Numbered from the stretch's first letter, positions 26,917 through 35,340 are shown. The stretch: 64,000 bases of DNA from Streptomyces sp. DT2A-34 (GCF_030499515.1 NZ_JASTWJ010000001.1:9900001-9964000), one strand, 5' to 3'. The notes: generated by a model not told the origin, from the sequence alone. Made by a program: numbers and translations.

Positions 26917-27054
26917 GGGCGCTCCCTTTCGGTCCTGCGGTCTCGACGACCGTCATTGCGACCGTAGGGACGCCATCCGCTCACCGGCGCGTCCTGCTAC
27001 GCCATACGACTGCTCCGCACCTCGGCGGTGCCCGAACGGCCCAACCCCGCGTGC

Positions 27055-28902
27055 TCAGTCCCTCTGCGGCCCGTACGCCGTCAGGAAACGGTCGCGGAAC
27101 TTGTCCATGCCCCAGGTCGGCGCGTTCTCGGCGGGCTTGAGGCCGTCGGTCCAGTGCCAGTCGGCGATCCGGTCCAGGACCTTCTGGTCGCGGGCGACGA
27201 TGGTGACGGGGACGTCCTTGCTCGTGTTGCCGGCGGTGACGGTCGGGACGGGCTGGTGGTCGCCGAGGAAGACGAGGACCGTGTCGTCGGTGCCGTAGCG
27301 CTCGACCCATTCGGTGAGGCTGTGCAGCGAGTACTCGATGGCGCGGCGGTACTCGGTGCGCACCCGCTCGGGGTCCTTCCAGACCTCCTTGGGGTCCGTG
27401 CCCTCCTTCTTGATCTGGTGGAAGACCGAGCCGTCGCCGAGGTCGTCCCAGTCGACCATGCGGGCGATGGGGGACCAGGGGTTGTGGCTGGAGGCCAGGA
27501 TGATCTCCGCCGTGATCGGCTCGCGGTCCTTCTTGCCGTGCTCCAGACGCTGGAAGGCCTCCAGGCTGAACTGGTCGGGCACGGGCGTCCAGCTGAAGTA
27601 CGGGCCGTGGTAGCCCAGGTGCTCGGAGTCGTAGATGTGGTCGAGGGCGAAGTACTTGCCCTCCGGCCAGGCCCGCCGCACCCCGGGCACGACGCCGACC
27701 GTGCGCCACGCGCCGGTCTTGCGGAAGTAGCTGTTCAGCGTGGCGCGGTCACTCGTGGTCAGACTCCGGTACCGCTGCTGGTTCTTGATCCAGAGACCGG
27801 ACAGGAACGTGGAGTGGGCGAGCCAGCTGCCCGCTCCCGTCACCGGGGACTTCAGCCAGGCGCTGCGCGACTGGAACCCGGCCGCCTTGAGCGAGCTCGT
27901 CCCCTCCTTGAGCACCGCGTCGATCTGCGGCGCCATCGCCGGGTCGTCGATCGCGACCCGGCCGTAGCTCTCGATGAACGTGAACAGCACGTCCTTGCCG
28001 CGCAGCCCCGTCAGCAACTGGTCCGGCGGCGTCTTCGCGAAGGCGTCCACCGCCGCCTGCTTCTCGAAGACCCGTCCGTCCGCGAGGCCCGCGCGCACCT
28101 GCTCGATGCGGTTGTTGACGAGGTCGGCGTTGCCCTTGGTCGCGAGCGGAACGCTGGTGATCTGGATGTTCAGCGTCACGCAGGTGATCCACGCGGTGCC
28201 GAGGATCAGTGTCGTGCGGGCGGCGACGGCGCGATGGCGGACCATCAGGTTCGTCACCCGCACCATCGCGAGCGTCATGAGGACGAGCACCGCGACGACC
28301 AGGACGCACATCCCGACCACCGCTAGCACCTGACCGGTACGCCCGAACGACTCCCGCACGAACTCCGCCGCGTCGTCGAGCAGGATCCAGTCCAGGACCA
28401 GGTCGAAGGGGCGCGCCAGGACCTGGTAGAAGCCCATGTCCACGAACTTCAGGACGGTGAGCAGACCGAGGAGCGCGCCCGAGGCCACCGCCATCAGCCG
28501 CCGTGACCGCGTCGGCAGCGCCAGCAACAGGCCGGCGAGCAGGATGCCCTCGGCCGGGAGGCGGAAGAACGCCTCGGGGTTGAGCCGTTCGAGGCGGTTC
28601 GGCACGAGGAGGGCGAAGAGCAGCAGCACGCCGGCCAGGACCGTCGTTCCCACGGTGACGCCGCGTGCGGTACGGGGGTAGCGGCGACGCCAGCCGAACC
28701 AGCCGGGGGAGGGGGAGTCGGGCGGCTCCGCGGAGGGGCGGGCCGTCGTTTCGTCGGCCGTCTCGGCCGCGTCACGTGCGTCAGATGCGTCGGCAGCCTC
28801 GACTTCCTCGACTTCCTCGACTTCCTCGACTTCCTCGACTTCCTCTGTCGTCCCCGCTTCTTCCGTCTCCCGCGTTACTGCGTCTGTTGCCTCCTGCGAC
28901 AC
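27055..28902 (-). CDS. Membrane sulfatase, LtaS / phosphoglycerol transferase-like
   Basis: A 615-residue protein. The first 60 residues are an acidic low-complexity tail including five E-E-V units. A group of about five transmembrane helices covers residues 75-220, and an extracellular sulfatase-fold domain begins near 250. Its motifs include LFTFIESYGRVA at the nucleophile region, AHSTFLSGLW, a GYHGPYFSW stretch and the C-terminal metal site VFLGDHQP. LtaS-type enzymes build polyglycerol-phosphate or modify cell-wall polymers. The GTG start at 28902 has GGAGG eight bases before it; a start further upstream has no site. In the nucleophile region the expected Thr of LtaS reads as Ser (ESYGR), which sulfatases of this group often use. 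Confidence 0.85.
   Translation of the reverse strand: MSQEATDAVTRETEEAGTTEEVEEVEEVEEVEEVEAADASDARDAAETADETTARPSAEPPDSPSPGWFGWRRRYPRTARGVTVGTTVLAGVLLLFALLVPNRLERLNPEAFFRLPAEGILLAGLLLALPTRSRRLMAVASGALLGLLTVLKFVDMGFYQVLARPFDLVLDWILLDDAAEFVRESFGRTGQVLAVVGMCVLVVAVLVLMTLAMVRVTNLMVRHRAVAARTTLILGTAWITCVTLNIQITSVPLATKGNADLVNNRIEQVRAGLADGRVFEKQAAVDAFAKTPPDQLLTGLRGKDVLFTFIESYGRVAIDDPAMAPQIDAVLKEGTSSLKAAGFQSRSAWLKSPVTGAGSWLAHSTFLSGLWIKNQQRYRSLTTSDRATLNSYFRKTGAWRTVGVVPGVRRAWPEGKYFALDHIYDSEHLGYHGPYFSWTPVPDQFSLEAFQRLEHGKKDREPITAEIILASSHNPWSPIARMVDWDDLGDGSVFHQIKKEGTDPKEVWKDPERVRTEYRRAIEYSLHSLTEWVERYGTDDTVLVFLGDHQPVPTVTAGNTSKDVPVTIVARDQKVLDRIADWHWTDGLKPAENAPTWGMDKFRDRFLTAYGPQRD
28801..28845. repeat. 9-bp microsatellite inside the sulfatase gene
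   Basis: Five perfect copies of GACTTCCTC encode the (E-E-V)5 stretch in the N-terminal cytoplasmic tail. The copy number can change without disturbing the frame. Confidence 0.9.
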
Positions 28903-28997
28903 CCGGAGGTCCTCCCGTGCGGTCTTGCGATGGCATGGCAAACAGCGCCCGAAGATCGGGCCTGCCCCCACGAGTACGTCCGCACGTCACCTTAGGT

Positions 28998-30659
28998 TCA
29001 ATCGGACCTGCCCGGAATCCACCCGTCCGCCGCTGCCACCGCCGCCACCGCCGTCTCCCGCGCCCACCGGTAGTCCGCCTTGCCGCTGGGCGAGCGCCGG
29101 ATCGAGTCCGTGATCACCAGCTGGCGGGGGATCTTGTACCCCGCGAGGTGGGAGCGGCAGTGGGTCTGGATGTCCGTCAGCGACGGCCGTACCGCACCCG
29201 CGCGCAACTGCACCACGGCCGCCACATGATGGCCCCACTTCGGGTCCGGCACCCCGGCCACCAGCACGTCGTACACGTCGGGATGGGACTTGAGCGCCTG
29301 CTCGACCTCCTCGGGGTACACCTTCTCGCCCCCGGTGTTGATGCACTGCGAGCCGCGGCCCAGCACGGTGACGACGCCCTCCTCGTCGACCGTGGCCATG
29401 TCGCCGAGCAGCACCCACCGCTCGCCGTCCTGCTCGAAGAAGGTCTCGGCGGTTTTCCCCGGGTCGTTGTAGTAGCCGAGCGGCACGTGACCGCACTGCG
29501 CGATCCGGCCCACCTCGCCCGCGGCGACCGGCTCGTGCGTGGCCGGATCGACCACCCGCGTACGGGAGTTGACGCGGATACGGAAGCCCCGGTCGGGCCC
29601 GGAGTCCTCGGTGGCGGTGCCGTTGAAGCCGGACTCCGAGGAGCCGAAGTTGTTCAGCAGCATCACGTTCGGGACCAGTGCCTGGAACTGCCGGCGCACC
29701 GTGTCGGACATGATGGCCCCGGACGACGACACGCTGAACATCGACGAGCAGTCCGTGCCCTTCATCGGCCCGCTGAGCGCGTCGACCAGCGGCCGCAGCA
29801 TCGCGTCGCCGACCAGCGACACGCTGGTGACCTTCTCCTTCTCGATCGTGCGCAGAACCTCCTCGGGCACGAACTTGCGGTGGATCACAACGCGTTGGCC
29901 GAAGTTGAAGCCGATGAACGCGGTCAGCGTGGATGTGCCATGCATCAGCGGAGCGGTGGGGAAGAAGGTGATCCCGTCGCCGCCCGCCGCCACCCGCTCG
30001 GCGAGCTCCTCCGGCTTCTTCACCGGCTCACCGGTCGGCGCGCCGCCGCCCAGCCCCGAGAAGAACAGATCCTCCTGGCGCCACATCACACCCTTGGGCA
30101 TCCCGGTGGTGCCGCCGGTGTAGATGATGAACTGGTCGTCCCCCGACCGCGCCGGGAACCCCCGCTCGGGCGACCCGGCGGCCTCGGCGTCCGCGAACGC
30201 CACGGCAGGCACGACCGGCGCGGCGGCCGCACCCGGCGCCACCTCGCCGACCCGCACCAGATGCCGTAGCCCTTCCACTCGCGGCAGCGCCGCCGCCACC
30301 CGGTCCGTGAACTCCGCCTCGAAGACCAGGGCCACCAGATCGGCGTCCCGGTAGAGGTACACCAACTCCTCTTCCACGTAGCGGTAGTTGACGTTGACCG
30401 GGACGATCCTGGCCTTCAGGCAGCCCAGTACCGTCTGCAGGTACTCGATGCCGTTGTAGAGGTGGAGCCCGAGGTGCTCGCCGGGACGTATCCCGCTGTC
30501 GATCAGATGGTGCGCGATCCGGTTGGCGGCCGCGTCCAGCTGCGCATACGTCAGGCGGCGCTCCGCGCCGGTGCCCGGGTGGTCGATGTGCACGAGCGCC
30601 TCGCGGCCCGGAACCGCGTCGACGACCGACTCGAACAGGTCGGCAAGGTTGTACTCCAC
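28998..30659 (-). CDS. Acyl-CoA synthetase, FadD19-like
   Basis: A 553-residue CoA ligase. Besides the general motifs (IYTGGTTGMPKGVMWR, NNFGSSESGFNGT, LGRGSQCINTGGEKVYPEEVEQ, RSPSGKADYRWA) it shares distinctive runs with mycobacterial FadD19: NLADLFE-x-x-x-DAVP, IAHHLIDSGI, VNVNYRYVEEEL and the W-R-x-E-D end of the P-loop. FadD19 activates the C26 acid of C24-branched sterol side chains. The GTG start at 30659 has AGGAGG five bases before it. The gene is divergent from a crotonase gene, with a palindromic operator between them, and faces the other genes of the presumed pathway. Confidence 0.9.
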   Translation of the reverse strand: MEYNLADLFESVVDAVPGREALVHIDHPGTGAERRLTYAQLDAAANRIAHHLIDSGIRPGEHLGLHLYNGIEYLQTVLGCLKARIVPVNVNYRYVEEELVYLYRDADLVALVFEAEFTDRVAAALPRVEGLRHLVRVGEVAPGAAAAPVVPAVAFADAEAAGSPERGFPARSGDDQFIIYTGGTTGMPKGVMWRQEDLFFSGLGGGAPTGEPVKKPEELAERVAAGGDGITFFPTAPLMHGTSTLTAFIGFNFGQRVVIHRKFVPEEVLRTIEKEKVTSVSLVGDAMLRPLVDALSGPMKGTDCSSMFSVSSSGAIMSDTVRRQFQALVPNVMLLNNFGSSESGFNGTATEDSGPDRGFRIRVNSRTRVVDPATHEPVAAGEVGRIAQCGHVPLGYYNDPGKTAETFFEQDGERWVLLGDMATVDEEGVVTVLGRGSQCINTGGEKVYPEEVEQALKSHPDVYDVLVAGVPDPKWGHHVAAVVQLRAGAVRPSLTDIQTHCRSHLAGYKIPRQLVITDSIRRSPSGKADYRWARETAVAAVAAADGWIPGRSD

Positions 30660-30743
30660 CGCTCCTCCTGACCTCGCTCTCCACCGGCTGCCGGTCATCA
30701 GAGCAAAGGGCGGCACAACTGGGAAGGGTCCGCGCACAAGAAA

Positions 30744-30760
30744 TCTGACTGCCTGTCAGA
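30744..30760. promoter_or_regulatory. Palindrome TCTGAC-N5-GTCAGA in the divergent acyl-CoA promoter
   Basis: Perfect six-base arms with a five-base spacer lie 84 bp from the FadD19-like start and 65 bp from the crotonase start. Placement between two divergent operons of one pathway is typical for a TetR-family repressor site. A similar but less symmetric copy is at 11085-11099. Confidence 0.55.
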
Positions 30761-30825
30761 AAACCCTTGAAGTGCCCCGGCGCCTCCTGCAACCTGTTCT
30801 CGTTCTTTCAGAGGGGAGATGGGCG

Positions 30826-31626
30826 ATGGGTGGGACGGAACACCTCACCGTGCGGCGCGAAGGCGCCACACTGGTGCTCACGCTCAACAGGCCGGAGGCC
30901 AAGAACGCACTCTCACTGGCGATGCTCGTCGGCCTGTACGACGGCTGGCTCGAGGCCGACGCCGACGACTCGGTCCGCTCGATCGTGTTCACCGGCGCGG
31001 GCGGCTCGTTCTGCGCGGGCATGGACCTCAAGGCCCTGGCCGGCAAGGGCATGGAGGGAGAGCAGTACCGGGACCGGCTGAAGGCCGACCCCGACCTGCA
31101 CTGGAAGGCGATGCTGCGCCACCACCGCCCCCGCAAGCCGGTGATCGCCGCCGTCGAGGGGTACTGCGTCGCCGGCGGCACGGAGATGCTCCAGGGCACC
31201 GACATCCGCGTCGCGGGCGAGTCGGCGACCTTCGGACTGTTCGAGGTCAAGCGCGGCCTGTTCCCCATCGGCGGTTCCACGGTCCGGCTGCCACGCCAGA
31301 TCCCACGCACCCACGCCCTGGAGATGCTGCTCACCGGTCGCCCGTACAGCGCCCGCGAGGCCGCCGACATCGGCCTGGTCGGGCACGTCGTCCCGGACGG
31401 CACGGCACTGACCAGGGCCTTGGAGATCGCCGAACGGATCAACGCCTGCGGTCCCCTGGCCGTCGAGGCCGTCAAGGCGTCCGTCTACGAGACCGCCGAA
31501 CTGACCGAGACCGACGGCCTCGCCGCCGAACTCGCGCGCGGCTGGCCGATCTTCGACACCGCAGACGCAAAGGAGGGGGCCCGCGCCTTCGCGGAGAAGC
31601 GACCGCCCGTCTACAAGCGCGCGTAG
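30826..31626 (+). CDS. Enoyl-CoA hydratase/isomerase (crotonase), EchA19-like
   Basis: A 266-residue crotonase. Motifs are LTLNRPEAKNALS at the start, the oxyanion-hole stretch TGAGGSFCAGMDL and the second hole EGYCVAGGTEMLQGTD, with E in the family's catalytic position, then FEVKRGLFPIGG. A C-terminal FAEKRPPVYK is typical of crotonases. The ATG at 30826 is preceded by GAGGGGAG at the right distance. In the mycobacterial sterol side-chain set the matching enzyme is EchA19, which hydrates the enoyl-CoA before retro-aldol cleavage. The gene is 144 bp upstream of the DUF35/Ltp operon. Confidence 0.88.
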   Translation: MGGTEHLTVRREGATLVLTLNRPEAKNALSLAMLVGLYDGWLEADADDSVRSIVFTGAGGSFCAGMDLKALAGKGMEGEQYRDRLKADPDLHWKAMLRHHRPRKPVIAAVEGYCVAGGTEMLQGTDIRVAGESATFGLFEVKRGLFPIGGSTVRLPRQIPRTHALEMLLTGRPYSAREAADIGLVGHVVPDGTALTRALEIAERINACGPLAVEAVKASVYETAELTETDGLAAELARGWPIFDTADAKEGARAFAEKRPPVYKRA

Positions 31627-31685
31627 CGCTGCGCCGGCTTGGGCCGGTTCAGAGCCGCGGGCCGTCCGTGGCTGGTCGCGCCCAC

Positions 31686-31732
31686 GCGGCGGAGCCGCAT
31701 ATGTCACAGCCCCGCGCCCCTTACAGGGCGCG
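31686..31732. repeat. Double-hairpin intergenic element
   Basis: Two hairpins lie side by side: GCGGC-GGA-GCCGC (31686-31698) and CGCGCCC-N6-GGGCGCG (31713-31732). The surrounding stretch, with GGCTGGTCGCGCCC and CAGCCCCGCGCCCC, looks to me like a dispersed intergenic repeat often seen in streptomycete genomes. It separates the crotonase gene from the next operon and may work as a terminator or attenuator. Confidence 0.5.
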
Positions 31733-31770
31733 CCCCGGCACCCCCGACCTCCCAAGGAGGCACGCCCCCG

Positions 31771-32745
31771 ATGCCCGAAGTCCTCAAAGCTCCCCTCGTC
31801 GTAGAGTTTCCCTTCACCCGCTCCCTCGGCCCCGTCCAGAGCGCCTTCCTCACCGGCCTGCGCGAACGCGTCGTGCTCGGGGTGCGCACCAGTGACGGCC
31901 GCACCCTCGTCCCACCCGTCGAGTACGACCCCGTCACCGCCGAGGAGATCCGCGACCTGGTCGAGGTCGCCCCCACCGGCACGGTCACCACCTGGGCCTG
32001 GAACCACGCCCCACGCCGCGACCAGCCCCTCGGCACCCCCTTCGCCTGGGCCCTGGTCCGCCTCGACGGCGCCGACACCGCCCTCCTGCACGCCCTCGAC
32101 GCCCCCGGCCCCGACGCCGTGCACACCGGCATGCGCGTCCGCGTCCGCTGGGCCGAGGAACGCACCGGCGCCATCACGGACATCGCCTGCTTCGAGCCGT
32201 ACGACGACAAGGGCGGCCGCGACGACCACGGCGGCGACGACAGCCTGGCCGAACCGACGGGCCGCACGGGCGAGTTCGAGGACCCGATCACCGGCATCGT
32301 CGCCTCCGCCCGGCTCGACTACACCTACTCACCCGGCCGCGCCCAGACCGCCTACATCAATGCCTTGGCCGACCGTCGGAACGTCGGCGAACGCTGCCCC
32401 TCCTGCCGCAAGGTGTACGTCCCCCCGAGGGGTGCGTGCCCCACATGTGGGGTCGCCACATCAGAACAGGTCGAGGTAGGTCCCCGCGGCACAGTCACCA
32501 CCTTCTGCATCGTCAACATCAAGGCGAAGAACCTCGACATCGAAGTGCCGTACGTCTACGCCCACATCGCCCTCGACGGCGCCGACCTCGCCCTGCACGG
32601 CCGTATCGGCGGCATCCCGTACGACCAGGTGCGCATGGGCCTGCGCGTCGAACCGGTGTGGGCGGAGGGTGCCCGCTACCCCGACCACTACCGGCCGACC
32701 GGCGAGCCCGACGCGGACTACGACACGTACAAGGAGCTGGTGTAG
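31771..32745 (+). CDS. Double DUF35 (zinc ribbon / OB-fold) protein, partner of thiolase-like Ltp proteins
   Basis: A 324-residue protein with two related halves. The C-terminal half (about 175-324) is a standard DUF35 protein: a zinc ribbon with two C-P-x-C pairs (about residues 209-230, RCPSCRK and ACPTCG) and an OB fold with GTVTTFCIVNIKAKN and GLRVEPVWAEGARYPD. The N-terminal half (about 20-150) has the same OB-fold pattern (TGTVTTWAWNHAP, TGMRVRVRWAEE) but has lost the cysteines. DUF35 proteins assemble with thiolase-fold lipid transfer proteins to form retro-aldolases for side-chain cleavage, as with Ltp2 and the DUF35 part of ChsH2. The start at 31771 has AAGGAGG upstream. The stop directly abuts the next ATG. 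Confidence 0.87.
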   Translation: MPEVLKAPLVVEFPFTRSLGPVQSAFLTGLRERVVLGVRTSDGRTLVPPVEYDPVTAEEIRDLVEVAPTGTVTTWAWNHAPRRDQPLGTPFAWALVRLDGADTALLHALDAPGPDAVHTGMRVRVRWAEERTGAITDIACFEPYDDKGGRDDHGGDDSLAEPTGRTGEFEDPITGIVASARLDYTYSPGRAQTAYINALADRRNVGERCPSCRKVYVPPRGACPTCGVATSEQVEVGPRGTVTTFCIVNIKAKNLDIEVPYVYAHIALDGADLALHGRIGGIPYDQVRMGLRVEPVWAEGARYPDHYRPTGEPDADYDTYKELV

Positions 32746-33810
32746 ATGACCAGGCACCTGCCGGTCAGGGACATCGCCGTCGTCGCCTTCGCGCAGACCG
32801 ACCACCGGCGCACCAGCGAGGAGCTCTCCGAGGTGGAGATGCTCATGCCGGTCCTGCACGAGGTGCTCGCACAGACCGGTCTCAAGACCGCCGACATCGG
32901 CTTCACCTGCTCCGGTTCCAGCGACTACCTCGCCGGCCGCGCCTTCTCCTTCACCCTCGCCCTCGACGGCGTCGGCGCCTGGCCGCCGATCTCCGAGTCG
33001 CATGTCGAGATGGACGGCGCGTGGGCGCTGTACGAGGCATGGACCAAGCTGCTGACAGGGGACGCCGACACTGCGCTCGTCTACTCCTACGGCAAGTCCT
33101 CACCCGGCCCCTTGCGCGACGTCCTGACCCGGCAGCTCGACCCCTACTACGTCGCCCCCCTCTGGCCCGACTCCGTCGCCCTGGCCGCCCTCCAGGCCCA
33201 GGCCCTCATCGACGCCGGCGCCACCGACGAACCGGCGCTCGCCGCCGTCGCCGCCCGCAGCCGCACCGACGCCACCGCCAACTCCCATGCTCAGCTTCGC
33301 GGTTCGGTGCCGCAGGGGGAGTACGTCGTACGACCGCTGCGTACCGGCGACTGCCCGCCCATCGGCGACGGCGCCGCCGCCGTGATCCTCGCGGCGGGGG
33401 AGCGGGCCCGTGAGCTGTGCGCACGGCCCGCCTGGATCCGCGGCGTCGACCACCGCATCGAGGCGCACGGCCTGGGCGTGCGCGACCTGACCGACTCGCC
33501 CTCGACCCGCCTCGCCGCCGAGAAGGCCGGCGCCTTCGAACGGCCCGTCGACACCGCCGAGTTGCACGCGCCCTTCACCTCCCAGGAGGTCGTCCTGCGC
33601 AAGGCGCTGAAGCTCGACGACAGCGTGCGCGTGAACCCGTCCGGCGGAGCGCTCGCCGCCAACCCCGTCATGGCCGCCGGGCTCATCCGCATCGGAGAGG
33701 CCGCCGCCCGCATCCACCGGGGCGAGTCCGACCGGGCGCTCGCGCACGCCACGTCCGGACCGTGTCTGCAACAGAACCTGGTCGCCGTACTCGAAGGGGA
33801 TCCGCGATGA
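32746..33810 (+). CDS. Thiolase-fold lipid transfer protein / aldolase, Ltp4-like
   Basis: A 354-residue thiolase-superfamily protein. It has the N-terminal VRDIAVVAFAQTDH, a cysteine in GFTCSGSSDYLAGR, the conserved D-G-A-A-A-V-I-L-A block and a C-terminal VNPSGGALAANPVMAAGLIRI motif followed by ATSGPCLQQN. In Rhodococcus and mycobacteria, Ltp3 and Ltp4 are needed to remove C24-branched sterol side chains, and they act as aldolases rather than thiolases. The ATG follows the DUF35 stop without a gap, and the stop overlaps the next gene by four bases, so all three are translated as one unit. Confidence 0.85.
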   Translation: MTRHLPVRDIAVVAFAQTDHRRTSEELSEVEMLMPVLHEVLAQTGLKTADIGFTCSGSSDYLAGRAFSFTLALDGVGAWPPISESHVEMDGAWALYEAWTKLLTGDADTALVYSYGKSSPGPLRDVLTRQLDPYYVAPLWPDSVALAALQAQALIDAGATDEPALAAVAARSRTDATANSHAQLRGSVPQGEYVVRPLRTGDCPPIGDGAAAVILAAGERARELCARPAWIRGVDHRIEAHGLGVRDLTDSPSTRLAAEKAGAFERPVDTAELHAPFTSQEVVLRKALKLDDSVRVNPSGGALAANPVMAAGLIRIGEAAARIHRGESDRALAHATSGPCLQQNLVAVLEGDPR

Positions 33811-34973
33811 GCAAGGAGCCCGTGGCCGTCGTAGGCGTCGGTCAGACCAAGCACGTCGCGGCGCGCCGGGACGTGTCCATCGCCGGGCTCGTCCGGGAGG
33901 CCGCCCAACGCGCCCTCAGGGACGCCGAGTTGAGCTGGGCCGACATCGACGCCGTCGTCATCGGCAAGGCGCCCGACTTCTTCGAGGGCGTGATGATGCC
34001 CGAGCTGTACCTCGCCGACGCGCTCGGTGCGGTGGGCAAGCCCATGCTCCGGGTGCACACGGCCGGTTCCGTCGGCGGATCCACCGCCCTCGTCGCCGCC
34101 AACCTGGTCGCGGCCCGTGTGCACGGCACCGTGCTGACGCTCGCCTTCGAGAAGCAGTCCGAGTCGAACGCCATGTGGGGCCTGTCCCTGCCGATTCCCT
34201 TCCAGCAGCCCCTGCTGGCCGGGGCGGGCGGGTTCTTCGCGCCGCACGTGCGCGCGTACATGCGGCGCAGCGGCGCGCCCGACACCGTCGGCTCGCTGGT
34301 GGCGTACAAGGACCGCCGCAACGCGCTGAAGAACCCGTACGCGCACCTCCACGAGCACGACATCACCCTGGAGAAGGTGCAGGCCTCGCCCATGCTCTGG
34401 GACCCGATCCGCTACTCGGAGACCTGCCCCTCCTCCGACGGCGCCTGCGCCATGATCCTCACCGACCGCGCCGGAGCCGCCCGCGCGCCACGCCCGCCCG
34501 CCTGGATGCTCGGCGGCGCGATGCGCAGCGAGCCCACCATGTTCGCGGGCAAGGACTGCGTCTCCCCTCAGGCGGGCAAGGACTGCGCGGCCGACGTGTA
34601 CCGGCAGGCGGGGATCGCCGATCCGCGCCGGGACATCGACGCGGTCGAGATGTACGTGCCGTTCTCCTGGTACGAGCCCATGTGGCTGGAGAACCTCGGC
34701 TTCGCCGCCGAGGGCGAGGGCTGGAAACTCACCGAGTCCCGGGTGACCGAGCTCGACGGGGACCTGCCCGTCAACATGTCGGGCGGCGTCCTGTCCACCA
34801 ACCCCATCGGGGCCTCCGGCATGATCCGCTTCGCGGAAGCGGCGCTCCAGGTGCGCGGACAGGCCGGGGACCACCAGGTCGACAGGGCCCGCAAGGTGCT
34901 CGGGCACGCCTACGGCGGCGGGTCCCAGTTCTTCTCCATGTGGCTCGTGGGCTCCGAGCCCCCGGACGCCTGA
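33807..34973 (+). CDS. Thiolase-fold lipid transfer protein / aldolase, Ltp3-like
   Basis: A 388-residue thiolase-superfamily protein starting VAVVGVGQTKH, with RVHTAGSVGGSTALVAANLV in the place of the nucleophile loop, so no cysteine is present there. It then has the SETCPSSDGACAMILTD block, VPFSWYEPMW, VNMSGGVLSTNPIGASGM and the C-terminal GHAYGGGSQFFSMWLV. Lack of the nucleophilic Cys fits a retro-aldolase rather than a thiolase. It overlaps the Ltp4-like gene by four bases (ATGA). I expect the two Ltp proteins and the double DUF35 protein to form one complex. Confidence 0.87.
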   Translation: MSKEPVAVVGVGQTKHVAARRDVSIAGLVREAAQRALRDAELSWADIDAVVIGKAPDFFEGVMMPELYLADALGAVGKPMLRVHTAGSVGGSTALVAANLVAARVHGTVLTLAFEKQSESNAMWGLSLPIPFQQPLLAGAGGFFAPHVRAYMRRSGAPDTVGSLVAYKDRRNALKNPYAHLHEHDITLEKVQASPMLWDPIRYSETCPSSDGACAMILTDRAGAARAPRPPAWMLGGAMRSEPTMFAGKDCVSPQAGKDCAADVYRQAGIADPRRDIDAVEMYVPFSWYEPMWLENLGFAAEGEGWKLTESRVTELDGDLPVNMSGGVLSTNPIGASGMIRFAEAALQVRGQAGDHQVDRARKVLGHAYGGGSQFFSMWLVGSEPPDA

Positions 34974-35094
34974 GCGGACTCCCCGGACGGCCGTGGAGAC
35001 GACTTGGCAAAGGTCCCCCTCGCGTGGCCTGTCGACACTCGTAACCGATCGCTAGGCTGACCCGCGGACGACGCGAATCGGGAGGAGCACGGAC

Positions 35095-35340
35095 GTGGCC
35101 GAGAGCACCACCATCCAGCAGCCGCCGCTCACGGGCTGGGACAAGCCGGAGCTCGACCTCAGCAACGCCGACTGGCACTCGAGCAGCCGTGGCCTGGGGG
35201 ATGTCCAGATCGCCTTTGTCGAGGGGTTCATCGCGATGCGCAACAGCGGCCGCCCGGAGAGCCCTTCCCTGATCTTCACACCCGCCGAGTGGGGTGCCTT
35301 CGTGTCGGGCGCGAGGGAGGGCGAGTTCGACCTGACCTGA
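35095..35340 (+). CDS. DUF397 domain protein
   Basis: An 81-residue protein with the DUF397 signature: W-H-S-S-S in the first half, then V-Q-I-A-F-V-E-G-F-I-A-M-R-N-S, a P-S-L-I-F-T-P-A-E-W stretch and the ending F-V-S-G-A-R-E-G-E-F-D-L. It starts at a GTG with GGAGGAG six bases upstream. In streptomycetes DUF397 genes normally lie next to an XRE/HTH gene and the pair works in development or as an antitoxin-like module; here no HTH gene adjoins it. Confidence 0.9.
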   Translation: MAESTTIQQPPLTGWDKPELDLSNADWHSSSRGLGDVQIAFVEGFIAMRNSGRPESPSLIFTPAEWGAFVSGAREGEFDLT

